Positions 46,344-54,703 of a stretch of 58,577 nt of DNA are shown here, piece after piece (positions within the stretch are counted from its first letter, which is position 1; each line of letters opens with the position of its first letter). The position numbers were made by a program, and so were the translations under genes. This stretch comes from CAYYNQ01 sp964473105 (lineage in GTDB: Bacteria; Sumerlaeota; Sumerlaeia; MVZB01). The notes under the pieces were generated by a model. It did no database searches. It worked only from the letters and a program-made list of their open reading frames with translations, and was not told the origin of the DNA. The stretch covers positions 1-58,577 of the forward strand of contig CAYYNQ010000085.1 in NCBI GenBank assembly GCA_964473105.1, written 5' to 3'.

Positions 46344-48104
46344 TTATCCGGCCGTAGCCGCCTCAACCTCATTCAGGACCTGGATCAGGTTGACCGTCAT
46401 GCCCTCCAGTTTTTGGGGATCACCGTTTGTCATGGCCTGCTCAAGACTTTCCACCATCTCATTGATCTCGGAAAACCGTGGATGTTCAGGATCGCTTTCA
46501 AGGATCCCACGCGCACGACTAATGTTCTGGGATGCATCCTCCTTGATATTCGAACTGATCCTCTTTCGGATAGTGTCGGACACGCGATCGCGTGATTCAC
46601 GGATCATCCGCTGCTTGTCCTCCTCGGTCAGGCGCGACCCCGTGGAGGCAATCGTGATCAGTTTCTCGACACCGGTTGCCAAGTCTTCCGCACGAGCCTC
46701 AAGGATCCGGTCCGGATTCAGACGAAATGTCACTTCAATTCTCGGGACCCCGCGCGGTGCGGGCGTTACGCCCTCAATCCGCAATAGGTCGAGAAACGTA
46801 TTCTCGGATGCAACTTCGTCCTCACCCTCGTAAATCGGGAAGGATATGGCCTCCTGAAAATCACGGGTTGTGGTGAAGATGTCCTTGGCCTCGGTCGGGT
46901 AGGTTGAATTTCGCTCGATCAGGACGGCGTACTGGTCATTCTGCAACCCGATACCCAGGCTGAAGGGCGTCATATGGATAATTACCGGTTTTTCGTCGCC
47001 ATAACGTGCTGCCAGTGAATTCTCGACTTCCTCACCGAGCGGCGCAATGACCATTGTCTGGACCGCTGCGCCGAGTGAAACCACTTCTTCGGGGGACATA
47101 TCGCGCACGGGATTCTTATTGAGTGAATCCTTGACAATCCTTTGGACTAGGGGAATCCGTGTTGAACCCCCGACGAGGAGGTTCGTCGTGATTTCCCCCG
47201 GGGTCAGCCCCGAGTCCTTGATTGCCTGCTCTATTGGTTCAACTGTTCGCTCAACCAGCGGGCGTATCATATCCTCGAATTGAGTCCGGGTCACCATGCA
47301 GTCCAGTGTCAACGGACCCTTGTCGGCCATAGTCACGGCCTCAATCAGGACATGGCTTTCCTTGAGTTCCGACAGCTCAATCTTGGTCTCCTCGGCAGCA
47401 TCCCTCAGTCGCATCATTGCCACGGGGTCACTTTCAAGATCGACGCCGTGCTGGTTCTTGAACTCGGCCACAAGATGATCCATCAGCAGCTTGTCAAAAT
47501 CATCACCTCCCAGTTGCGTATCGCCATGGATGGCCATGACACGAAAGACACCGGAAACCACCTCGATGATCGAAACGTCAAACGTACCTCCGCCGAGGTC
47601 ATACACAAGGATGACCTGGTCATTGCCCTTGTCGATACCGTAAGCCATCGCGGCAGCGGTGGGCTCGTCGATGATCCGGCGAACCTGGAAACCTGCTATT
47701 TCGCCGGCATCCTTGGTGGCCTGCCTCTGCGCATCGGTAAAATATGCGGGCACCGTGATGACCGCCTGGTTGACCTCTTCACCAAAGAAATCCTCCGAGT
47801 CCTGCTTGAGCTTCTGCAGAATCATCGATGAAATTTCCTGGGGTGTATATTCCCTGCCCTCGATTCCCACGCGGTGGTTCGTGCCCATGTGGCGCTTGAT
47901 CGAGAATACGGTGCGTCCAACATTCATGACCGCTGCACGTCTGGCCTTCTTTCCGACTAGGACCTCCCCGCCCTTGCTAAAGCCCACGACCGATGGGGTT
48001 AAGCGGTCACCCAGGCTGTTGGGAACAACAACAGGTCCATTGCGATCCATAATGGCAACCACTGAATTGGTTGTTCCCAGGTCTATGCCGACAATCTTGC
48101 TCAT
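46344..48104 (-). CDS. Divergent Hsp70 (second DnaK-like chaperone)
   Basis: A second Hsp70 of 586 residues, shorter than DnaK (644). The nucleotide-binding domain is complete: IVGIDLGTTNSVVAIMD, VITVPAYFTDAQRQATKDAG, YDLGGGTFDVSIIEVV and NLLVGGSTRIPLVQ. The linker reads IIHMTPFSLGIGL instead of DVLLLDVTPLSLGI, and the beta subdomain has PIYEGEDEVASENTFLDLLRIEGV where DnaK has VLQGERDMA. A helical lid remains. The ATG at 48104 has GGAG nine bases upstream. It lies 80 bases after a GrpE-like gene on the same strand, so the two form an operon. A separate client set is likely. Confidence 0.93.
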   Translation of the reverse strand: MSKIVGIDLGTTNSVVAIMDRNGPVVVPNSLGDRLTPSVVGFSKGGEVLVGKKARRAAVMNVGRTVFSIKRHMGTNHRVGIEGREYTPQEISSMILQKLKQDSEDFFGEEVNQAVITVPAYFTDAQRQATKDAGEIAGFQVRRIIDEPTAAAMAYGIDKGNDQVILVYDLGGGTFDVSIIEVVSGVFRVMAIHGDTQLGGDDFDKLLMDHLVAEFKNQHGVDLESDPVAMMRLRDAAEETKIELSELKESHVLIEAVTMADKGPLTLDCMVTRTQFEDMIRPLVERTVEPIEQAIKDSGLTPGEITTNLLVGGSTRIPLVQRIVKDSLNKNPVRDMSPEEVVSLGAAVQTMVIAPLGEEVENSLAARYGDEKPVIIHMTPFSLGIGLQNDQYAVLIERNSTYPTEAKDIFTTTRDFQEAISFPIYEGEDEVASENTFLDLLRIEGVTPAPRGVPRIEVTFRLNPDRILEARAEDLATGVEKLITIASTGSRLTEEDKQRMIRESRDRVSDTIRKRISSNIKEDASQNISRARGILESDPEHPRFSEINEMVESLEQAMTNGDPQKLEGMTVNLIQVLNEVEAATAG

Positions 48105-48184
48105 TTTTCTTGACTCCACCCCCGGTTTGAATCAGCCCGACTTAATTTTTACAATCAGGCTTACCCTTGCAAATATCGGTACAA

Positions 48185-49096
48185 CTAGCTCAGAAACCCG
48201 AATGGGTCCGTCCCATCCTTGTTTTTCAGGCCGGATTGATCCTCCTGTTTTTGACATGTGTCGTCTTTGCCTGCCTCATTTTCGGACACTGAATCCTCCA
48301 TCAGGTCCTGCGGGGCCGTCTCCACTGGCGGGGTTGTGTCGTCTCCCGTATCCACCACCGAAATATCCGGCCTGCCTGGATGGTCTGGACCACCCTGCCC
48401 GACGGGCTTGGCCGTGGTTTCGGCAGCCGAACCCTCATCACTCAACCCGGTATTTCCGGACCCCGGCAAATCAGGTTCCAATTCCCCCGGGTCCTCCTCA
48501 TCAGCCTCGTTACAGGCAACAACAACCTTGGCCTCGCGCAAAAGCCTGCCCCTGAGCACCGCTGCCCGCTGAACCTCGTGGATCACCGTGTCATTTTGGT
48601 CCTGATCTGTAGGACGGTGCTCTATGACCTCCTGAAAATCAAGGTCAACCGGCTTGCCCAGGGCGCTGACAAACCTGAAATCAAATGAATCAAGGAGACT
48701 GGTGATCCTGTAATACAGGGCCTCCACACTCTTCAGCCAGTTTTCGATCTCCTGTGAACCTTCATGCTCCCTTGCCTTGTCCAGGACGTGGTTGAAGTTA
48801 TCCAGGAATGGCAGCAACTCTTCCGCAAACCGTCCAAACTCATCATCTCCCGCCTTTTTCGATTCCATTATTCTGGCCTTCTGAATCAGTTGATGCTGCT
48901 GAACCATAAGGGCGGCCATTCCTGATATCAGGTCGTTTTCGTGATAGCCGCCGAACATGTGACCGGCCAGATTGGGAGGAGCTTCGTCCCCATTGATTTC
49001 AGGTTGTTCCGGCTTCACCTCCTCGGTGAAAACATCAAGAGGATCCTCATCGATCAAGAACTCCTCTGTTAGAAAATTAACATTCGAATTAAACAT
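48185..49096 (-). CDS. GrpE-like nucleotide exchange factor with a disordered tail
   Basis: A 303-residue protein with a divergent GrpE domain in its middle. A long helix (about 85-130: FAEELLPFLDNFNHVLDKAREH) leads to a beta head (about 145-195: GKPVDLDFQEVIEHRPTD, then TVIHEVQRAAVLRGRLLREAKVVV), matching the head of GrpE in order. An acidic N-terminal extension (about 1-45) and a long acidic, Gly/Pro-rich C-terminal tail (about 198-303) are not part of GrpE. The start at 49096 has no strong ribosome binding site. It is followed by the divergent Hsp70, so it probably serves as that chaperone's exchange factor. Confidence 0.78.
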   Translation of the reverse strand: MFNSNVNFLTEEFLIDEDPLDVFTEEVKPEQPEINGDEAPPNLAGHMFGGYHENDLISGMAALMVQQHQLIQKARIMESKKAGDDEFGRFAEELLPFLDNFNHVLDKAREHEGSQEIENWLKSVEALYYRITSLLDSFDFRFVSALGKPVDLDFQEVIEHRPTDQDQNDTVIHEVQRAAVLRGRLLREAKVVVACNEADEEDPGELEPDLPGSGNTGLSDEGSAAETTAKPVGQGGPDHPGRPDISVVDTGDDTTPPVETAPQDLMEDSVSENEAGKDDTCQKQEDQSGLKNKDGTDPFGFLS

Positions 49097-49529
49097 ACTG
49101 GCAACGGGAACAATCTACTCAGGATCGGTTTCATGCTTTCCACACAACACGAGCGGGCGGGAAATCTTTGAGTCCCGACTTGTCCATGACTTTAGGACCC
49201 GGCGGGGTCACAATCCCTTTTCGATCCAAAGATCTCACTCGGTCCACCGAGTCTCCAAGGCAAGTAAGATCCCAACCGAAGATCATACGGGATCATATTG
49301 AATCAATCCCCGACTCCTCCTGCACCTCTCATACCCCAAATCTATATCCCCAGACCCTCGCGAATTTACCCTTAGTTCATTGATCCTATTTAAGTAAACA
49401 CCACTATCATATGCAAGAAAGAAAATGACGTGAACCCCATGAATCAACATTTATCTCCCGGGATTAGGCCTTGAGGGGACAAGTCGGGATTTCTATTTAA
49501 AATCGTTGTCCACGCGAAAATCGACCCCG
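49097..49529. other. Intergenic region upstream of the GrpE-like/Hsp70 operon
   Basis: 433 bases with no recognisable gene or repeat. The promoter for the GrpE-like/Hsp70 operon should be in its left part. Confidence 0.4.
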
Positions 49530-50624
49530 TCAGAAACCTGCAATACTTGGTAACATGCGATCCAGAGGACGGTTCTCCAGTTGCGGATCCTGATGGCTTT
49601 GAATATATTCGCGATCAATCGAGTCGTCCATATATATGGACCTAAATCCTTCATCTTCAACTATCAATGATCTAAGATCCGTGCAGGTCATTTCAATCCC
49701 CGATACAAGCCCCCCCTTGATTTCCCGCCTGAGCAACTGGCCCTTGGCGTCGTACCAAGCCAATGACTCAATCGGGCCCATTTTCTCGGAAATTCTCAGA
49801 GCATCGACATCCTGATCATCAATCCGAACGGTATCCCATGATTCAACCCGAATCTGAACCGGGTAATTGAGGGCACCCACCAGCGGATCTGCTGATTCCG
49901 TGATCCAGTTGTCACCAACCTGCAATTCCTCTATGTTGCTAAGAACAGGTAAAATGGATTGTTTCATCAATATGGGCTTGTCCAAGGTAAAGGACCCACA
50001 GCGCTCGCCCTGAGCGAAAACAGTCCCCTCCCCGATCGTCACCGGAGCGGGGTTTCCTTTGGCCCGGTCCGGGGAATCCACTTGTTTCTTCAATCCATGA
50101 AAATCAGGAAGCGGCCCCTCGGAGTTGACCCGGTAATAGAATACGTGATCCTCGATAAATGCCTGGAAATCGATCTTGTGACCAGAAATTTTGAGTTCTG
50201 CCTGGAGGGCATCCAGTTCCAGAGCCGGGTTCATCTTCGCCTCGAACCGGATATTGATCGGCATTTCGGCCCAGATCATCCGCAGGTTTACCCGCGTCTG
50301 GTTGTAGAGAATGAAGCCTTCCTCCGGCTCACCGGGCCGACTGCCGCTGGGAACCATCCTCAGATGGGTGCCCCCCAGCCGATGACCGTTCTGCTCAATC
50401 CACTTTGAGTGTTCATAATGGCTGAAACTGACCATCAGGACTTCCGGCGAAATCCCGATATCCTTCAATGCCGTCCCCGTTCTTCCCGACTCACGCATCC
50501 AGACCGTCCACATCACGCCCAGCCAGAACAAGCTGATGCATAACCCGATCCAGAAACGGCCTCTCCCAAACAGGGCTGAATTCCGGGGTTTCTCTCTGGA
50601 TGGAATATGCTGTTGTGTGGACAC
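49530..50624 (-). CDS. Membrane-anchored protein of unknown function
   Basis: A 364-residue protein with a charged N-terminus, one hydrophobic helix (about 23-44) and a long beta-rich extracytoplasmic domain. Segments such as SWDTVRIDDQDVDALRIS and SLAWYDAKGQLLRREIKGG resemble periplasmic domains that act on substrate-ester or lipid chemistry (DUF3108-like), but I cannot assign a family. It is transcribed divergently from the next gene across a 65-base gap, which may imply shared regulation. Confidence 0.75.
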   Translation of the reverse strand: MSTQQHIPSREKPRNSALFGRGRFWIGLCISLFWLGVMWTVWMRESGRTGTALKDIGISPEVLMVSFSHYEHSKWIEQNGHRLGGTHLRMVPSGSRPGEPEEGFILYNQTRVNLRMIWAEMPINIRFEAKMNPALELDALQAELKISGHKIDFQAFIEDHVFYYRVNSEGPLPDFHGLKKQVDSPDRAKGNPAPVTIGEGTVFAQGERCGSFTLDKPILMKQSILPVLSNIEELQVGDNWITESADPLVGALNYPVQIRVESWDTVRIDDQDVDALRISEKMGPIESLAWYDAKGQLLRREIKGGLVSGIEMTCTDLRSLIVEDEGFRSIYMDDSIDREYIQSHQDPQLENRPLDRMLPSIAGF

Positions 50625-50689
50625 CGGTTGTGCTGCCCGAATGTTCAGGGGTTTGAAACGGGATCACGGTATCATGTCAGGATCAGGTC

Positions 50690-51487
50690 ATGATGAATAG
50701 TCAAAAAAATAATTGGATCTCAGCAAACCAATTGATGATGATGGAGGGCATGGTGATCGACGCGCATGAACCACGCACGACGAGGATGTCATCCAGCACG
50801 TTCAGGCAACCTGGCAGGAACACGACCCTGTCCACCCTCGCGACCATGATCCTGATGATGCTGTCAATCGTGTCGGTTGAGGCAACAAAGGAACCGAACA
50901 CGGCGCCGGACCCTGGCCACAGCATCCTGAAACGAGAGCAGGGCGAGGATACCGTGAAACGTCCGGCTGTTCGAAGTTACACGAGCCGCCCCCTGGTCGC
51001 CATCGGCACGATCAAGGAAATTGACCTGCAGGCCTCCCGCGTCGTTGTCATCATCGATCGCAAACAGTCAAGCCTTCCCCGGGTCCTGAGGATCAATGCA
51101 GAAAAGGCCGGTCAACTGGATTCCATCCTTGAGCGGGAGTTCCCGAAGGAACGATGCTTCCTCATTCATGACCGAACTCTCGGCCTGGATGCCCGGATGG
51201 ACATGCGTAAAAACCAGGTCCGGGCTGACACCGGAAAGATCCACGAGGACAGGCAGTTCCTTCCGCTCAAAAGTTTCGGGCCGGGAGATCGCGTCTCGGT
51301 CCTGTTCAGGATGCCCATGACATCAGGCCTGCCGGCCCGCATCCTGACTATATCCAGGGTGGACTCCGGACGTCAGGATTTCGATGCAGACTTCCGGCCG
51401 ACGACAAATAGGATAGAATACACCCAGCCGGCGGACAGGACACTGAATCCCAACCCGAATGGGGCGACAAAGACCCTTGAACCGTAG
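50690..51487 (+). CDS. Exported protein of unknown function
   Basis: A 265-residue protein. A hydrophobic stretch at about residues 46-63 (TLATMILMMLSIVSVEA) looks like a late signal peptide or anchor. The remaining chain has a small beta domain (GTIKEIDLQASRVVVIIDRKQSSLPRVLRINAEKA), a possible OB-like segment, and a KSFGPGDRVSVLFRMP segment. I recognise no family. The true start could be internal (ATG 50756 or nearby). It is 70 bases before the PBP2 gene on the same strand and may share its transcript, which would fit an envelope role. Confidence 0.6.
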   Translation: MMNSQKNNWISANQLMMMEGMVIDAHEPRTTRMSSSTFRQPGRNTTLSTLATMILMMLSIVSVEATKEPNTAPDPGHSILKREQGEDTVKRPAVRSYTSRPLVAIGTIKEIDLQASRVVVIIDRKQSSLPRVLRINAEKAGQLDSILEREFPKERCFLIHDRTLGLDARMDMRKNQVRADTGKIHEDRQFLPLKSFGPGDRVSVLFRMPMTSGLPARILTISRVDSGRQDFDADFRPTTNRIEYTQPADRTLNPNPNGATKTLEP

Positions 51488-51556
51488 AACCCGGGCAGAT
51501 GTTGTCACCACGGCCTGACGAACGGCTGTCTTCAGCACTCCCATTTCTTCCCCATT

Positions 51557-53395
51557 ATGCCGGAAAGTCAACAACCCCAACACACCCACCCCAACCCCAA
51601 GGATGAGGAGCTGTACTATTCAATGCGCCGGTGGCGTATTACCCTCCTGCTATGCCTTTTCTTTGCATTCATGATGGTAATGGCAGTCCGTATATACAGC
51701 CTGACCCTGCTGGATGGGAGGGATTACCGGGACCGGTCTGAAAACAACTTTATCCTAGAAAACCCGCTGGCGTCACCGCGCGGTCGAATCGTGGACAGGC
51801 ATGGCGGCCTGCTTGCATTGAACCGGATTTCATTCGATATCACAATGAGCCCCTACAAGCTGACACGCAGCCAGATCCTTTCATCTGCCAACCGTGTTTC
51901 CCGGTTGATCAATCGTCCCGGAATCATGGAACGTATGGATGACATGAACATGAAGCGGCGCGTCTGGGAAAGCGTGACCCTTGCGGACGACCTCGAACTT
52001 GACACGGTGCTTCCGGTTCTCGAACGATCGGCGCAACTGCCCGGGGTATCCGTCAAGCGGACTTATGCGCGTTCCTACCCCATCGGCAGCGCCACGGGAC
52101 ACATCACGGGTTTTGTGGGCGGCATTGACGCCATGAAGCTCGATCATTTTCAGGCCTTGGGATACATGAGAAACGAACGGGTCGGTCGTATTGGGGCCGA
52201 GAAAATATTCGAGCCCCTGCTGCATGGTGATCACGGCAGGGAGATCATCATACGCGACCGACTGGGCCAGCCCAGGCAGCGTTACTCCGACAGGCCGGCC
52301 GAACCCGGCCATACCGTCCACCTCACGATTGATTTACAGTTGCAGGAACTTGCCTACAGCCTGCTGCAGGGCTGGCATGGAACCATTATCATGCTCAGGC
52401 CCAGTTCGGGTGAGGTTCTGGCCATGGCATCGCGCCCGTCGTATGATCCCAACAATCCCGCGGACCTGGCCGAGGGCCGTTCACAACTTAACCATGCGAC
52501 CAATTCCCATTCAGCTCCCGGGTCAATCTTCAAGATTATCACGGCGGCGGCGGCACTCGAGGCCGGGTTCAAAACGGACGAGGAGATTTCCTGCCGGCGG
52601 GAATTCTTCCTCAAGGGTGTCAAAAAACCATACCGCTGCCACACCAGGTGGGGTCATGGAGATATCACCATGCAACGCGCCTTTGAGACATCCTGCAACG
52701 TCTTTTTCTACAACCTAGCCGAGAGACTCAAGGCACAACCCCTTTATGACATGGCCAGACGCTTTGGATTTGGGCAGATAACCGGTCATAAAATCTACTC
52801 GGGTGATGCTGAATCAAGGGGAATCCTGCTGGACCCATCCGGGCACACCATCTATCCGGGCGAGGTCTTGTTGATGGGTATTGGCCAGGGAAGGGCAATC
52901 GAGGTGACCCCGATACAGGTTGCGCGGGCCTATGCCGCGCTCTGTAACGGCGGAACCCTCATCCGGCCCCAAATCCTTGGGGAGGTTCGCGGGGCCAGGG
53001 GTGAACTGGTCAGGCGGCCCGGCATCGAAAAGGCGGGCAATACGGCATTGTCCGATGAAGTGCGGAATGAAATCATCGGGGGACTGCAAGCCGTCGTCGA
53101 CGGTGAACTCGGGACGGGCAGGCATGTGAATTTCAGGGAGGCGTGGAAAGTTGCGGGGAAGACAAGTACCGCGCAGCTCAGCCGCAAAAAAGGTGATGCC
53201 AACGCATGGTTTGCGGGTTTTGCGCCTTGGGATAATCCACAGGTCGTTATCGTGGTGCTGGTTGTCAGGGCAGGAAACGGCGGCAGGATGGCGGCGCCCC
53301 TGGCCCGTCAGATGCTTGCGGCATATTTCGGCGAACCGGAGGAAACAGTCCGCCCCCCATCGTTGGAAAACCTGGTTCAACCTGACGAGGGCTAG
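51557..53395 (+). CDS. mrdA: Penicillin-binding protein 2 (cell-elongation transpeptidase)
   Basis: PBP2 cross-links peptidoglycan during cell elongation with RodA and MreB. The 612-residue protein has an N-terminal transmembrane helix (about 27-48), a dimerisation domain (about 60-250; SPRGRIVDRHGGLLALN, GRIGAEKIFEPLLHGDHG) and the transpeptidase domain. Its catalytic motifs are SIFK (Ser323-Lys326, usually STFK), SCN (Ser379-Asn381) and KTS (Lys535-Ser537, where KTG is normal). The G-to-S change in the last motif is unusual. It has no ribosome binding site that I recognise. mreC, mreD and rodA are not adjacent. Confidence 0.93.
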   Translation: MPESQQPQHTHPNPKDEELYYSMRRWRITLLLCLFFAFMMVMAVRIYSLTLLDGRDYRDRSENNFILENPLASPRGRIVDRHGGLLALNRISFDITMSPYKLTRSQILSSANRVSRLINRPGIMERMDDMNMKRRVWESVTLADDLELDTVLPVLERSAQLPGVSVKRTYARSYPIGSATGHITGFVGGIDAMKLDHFQALGYMRNERVGRIGAEKIFEPLLHGDHGREIIIRDRLGQPRQRYSDRPAEPGHTVHLTIDLQLQELAYSLLQGWHGTIIMLRPSSGEVLAMASRPSYDPNNPADLAEGRSQLNHATNSHSAPGSIFKIITAAAALEAGFKTDEEISCRREFFLKGVKKPYRCHTRWGHGDITMQRAFETSCNVFFYNLAERLKAQPLYDMARRFGFGQITGHKIYSGDAESRGILLDPSGHTIYPGEVLLMGIGQGRAIEVTPIQVARAYAALCNGGTLIRPQILGEVRGARGELVRRPGIEKAGNTALSDEVRNEIIGGLQAVVDGELGTGRHVNFREAWKVAGKTSTAQLSRKKGDANAWFAGFAPWDNPQVVIVVLVVRAGNGGRMAAPLARQMLAAYFGEPEETVRPPSLENLVQPDEG

Positions 53396-53473
53396 GGGAT
53401 GGAAATGGGGAACGGGGAGGGGTATTCCGGGCGCAGACCGGGCATCCACATTCCCAACGGCGATCAATGAGCG

Positions 53474-54643
53474 TCAGTGCAGAAAAAGCCGCAGGCCGGT
53501 ATACACCATCACCATCTGGTGTTCATTGACAGCATCAAGCACAAGGCCATCCCGCGTCGACCCGCCCGGCTGGACAATATAACGGACGTTCGACCGATGC
53601 GCGCGATCGACATTGTCGCGGAAGGGTAAAAACGCATCGGAACTGATGACAATCCCATCGTGTTTCCCTGTCCATTCCTGGATCGAGTCCGGGGTAACAG
53701 GCTTGATCTCGCCATCCATGGCAGCCATCAATCCGTCCCGTTCATTTTTTGAAAGTTCATTCCACAGCAGGTATTGGTCGACAAGGTTCGTACGGTTGGT
53801 TCGGCTCAAACCCTCCCTGAATGGCAGTTGGACAACCCGGGGGTGAAACTGCAGAAACCACTTCTCCGCCTTGTTGCAGGCCAGACGGGTACAGTGAATC
53901 CGCGACTGCTGGCCCGCGCCAATGCCAATCGCCTGCCCATCGTACGCCATGCAAACCGAGTTGGATTGCGTATATTTCAGCGTGATCGTAGCCACCTTCA
54001 TGGTCTCGAGAACATCCGTCGGAATCGCCTTGTGATTGCTGACGATGTCCCGAAAATGATCGGACGTGACCGGAGTGTTATTTCTCTCCTGAATCAGCCT
54101 GAAACCGAAGAGATCCCGTCCCTCCAGCAATGGAGGCTCGTAATCAGGGTCGATCTCGACAACTAGATATGACCCCTTCTTTTTCGACCGGAGAATTTCA
54201 AGTGCCCCGGGTTCATAACCCGGCGCGATGATTGCATCGGAAACTTCGCGCCGGAGGACATTTGCCAGTGAAAGGTCCACGGGGTCACTGACGGCCGCAA
54301 CATCACCGAACGATGCAAGCCGGTCGCCGGCCCTTGCCCGGATATAGGCCGTTGCAACCCCTGAATAGTCCGCTTTAGGAAGCATCTGTGACTGGAGGTA
54401 TTCTTCGTCGATCGGGCAGGCGATCGCGGCACCGGCAGGACTAACGTGCTTGAAGGAAGCTGCCGCGGGCTTCCCGGTCGAGCGTTTCAGTTCGCGGGCC
54501 AGTTGCCACCCGCCCAACAGGTCCAACAGGTTGATATACCCCGGCGCCCCGTTGAGAACTTTCAACGGCGATGGCCCGGTCCCGATCTGCAGGAGGGCAC
54601 TTCCCTGCTGCGGGTTACACCCGTATTTCAGTTCAATTTCCAT
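53474..54643 (-). CDS. Stand-alone AICAR transformylase
   Basis: The formyltransferase step of purine synthesis, which turns AICAR into FAICAR. In most bacteria it is the C-terminal domain of bifunctional PurH; here the protein has 389 residues and begins at the transformylase domain (ELKYGCNPQQGSALLQ), with no IMP-cyclohydrolase (MGS) domain in front. Catalytic Lys-His lies in SFKHVSPAGAA; a YTQSNSVCMAYDGQAIGIGAGQQSR segment and SSDAFLPFRDNVDRA near the C-terminus are typical. Similar stand-alone enzymes are known from Clostridia and Archaea. A separate cyclohydrolase must exist elsewhere. The start is ATG 54643; a GTG one codon earlier is possible. Confidence 0.9.
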   Translation of the reverse strand: MEIELKYGCNPQQGSALLQIGTGPSPLKVLNGAPGYINLLDLLGGWQLARELKRSTGKPAAASFKHVSPAGAAIACPIDEEYLQSQMLPKADYSGVATAYIRARAGDRLASFGDVAAVSDPVDLSLANVLRREVSDAIIAPGYEPGALEILRSKKKGSYLVVEIDPDYEPPLLEGRDLFGFRLIQERNNTPVTSDHFRDIVSNHKAIPTDVLETMKVATITLKYTQSNSVCMAYDGQAIGIGAGQQSRIHCTRLACNKAEKWFLQFHPRVVQLPFREGLSRTNRTNLVDQYLLWNELSKNERDGLMAAMDGEIKPVTPDSIQEWTGKHDGIVISSDAFLPFRDNVDRAHRSNVRYIVQPGGSTRDGLVLDAVNEHQMVMVYTGLRLFLH

Positions 54644-54703
54644 CACCTATAAACCGTAACCGTAAATGTTCCTGTAATCGATTACGAAAACACTCTTCCG
54701 CAC

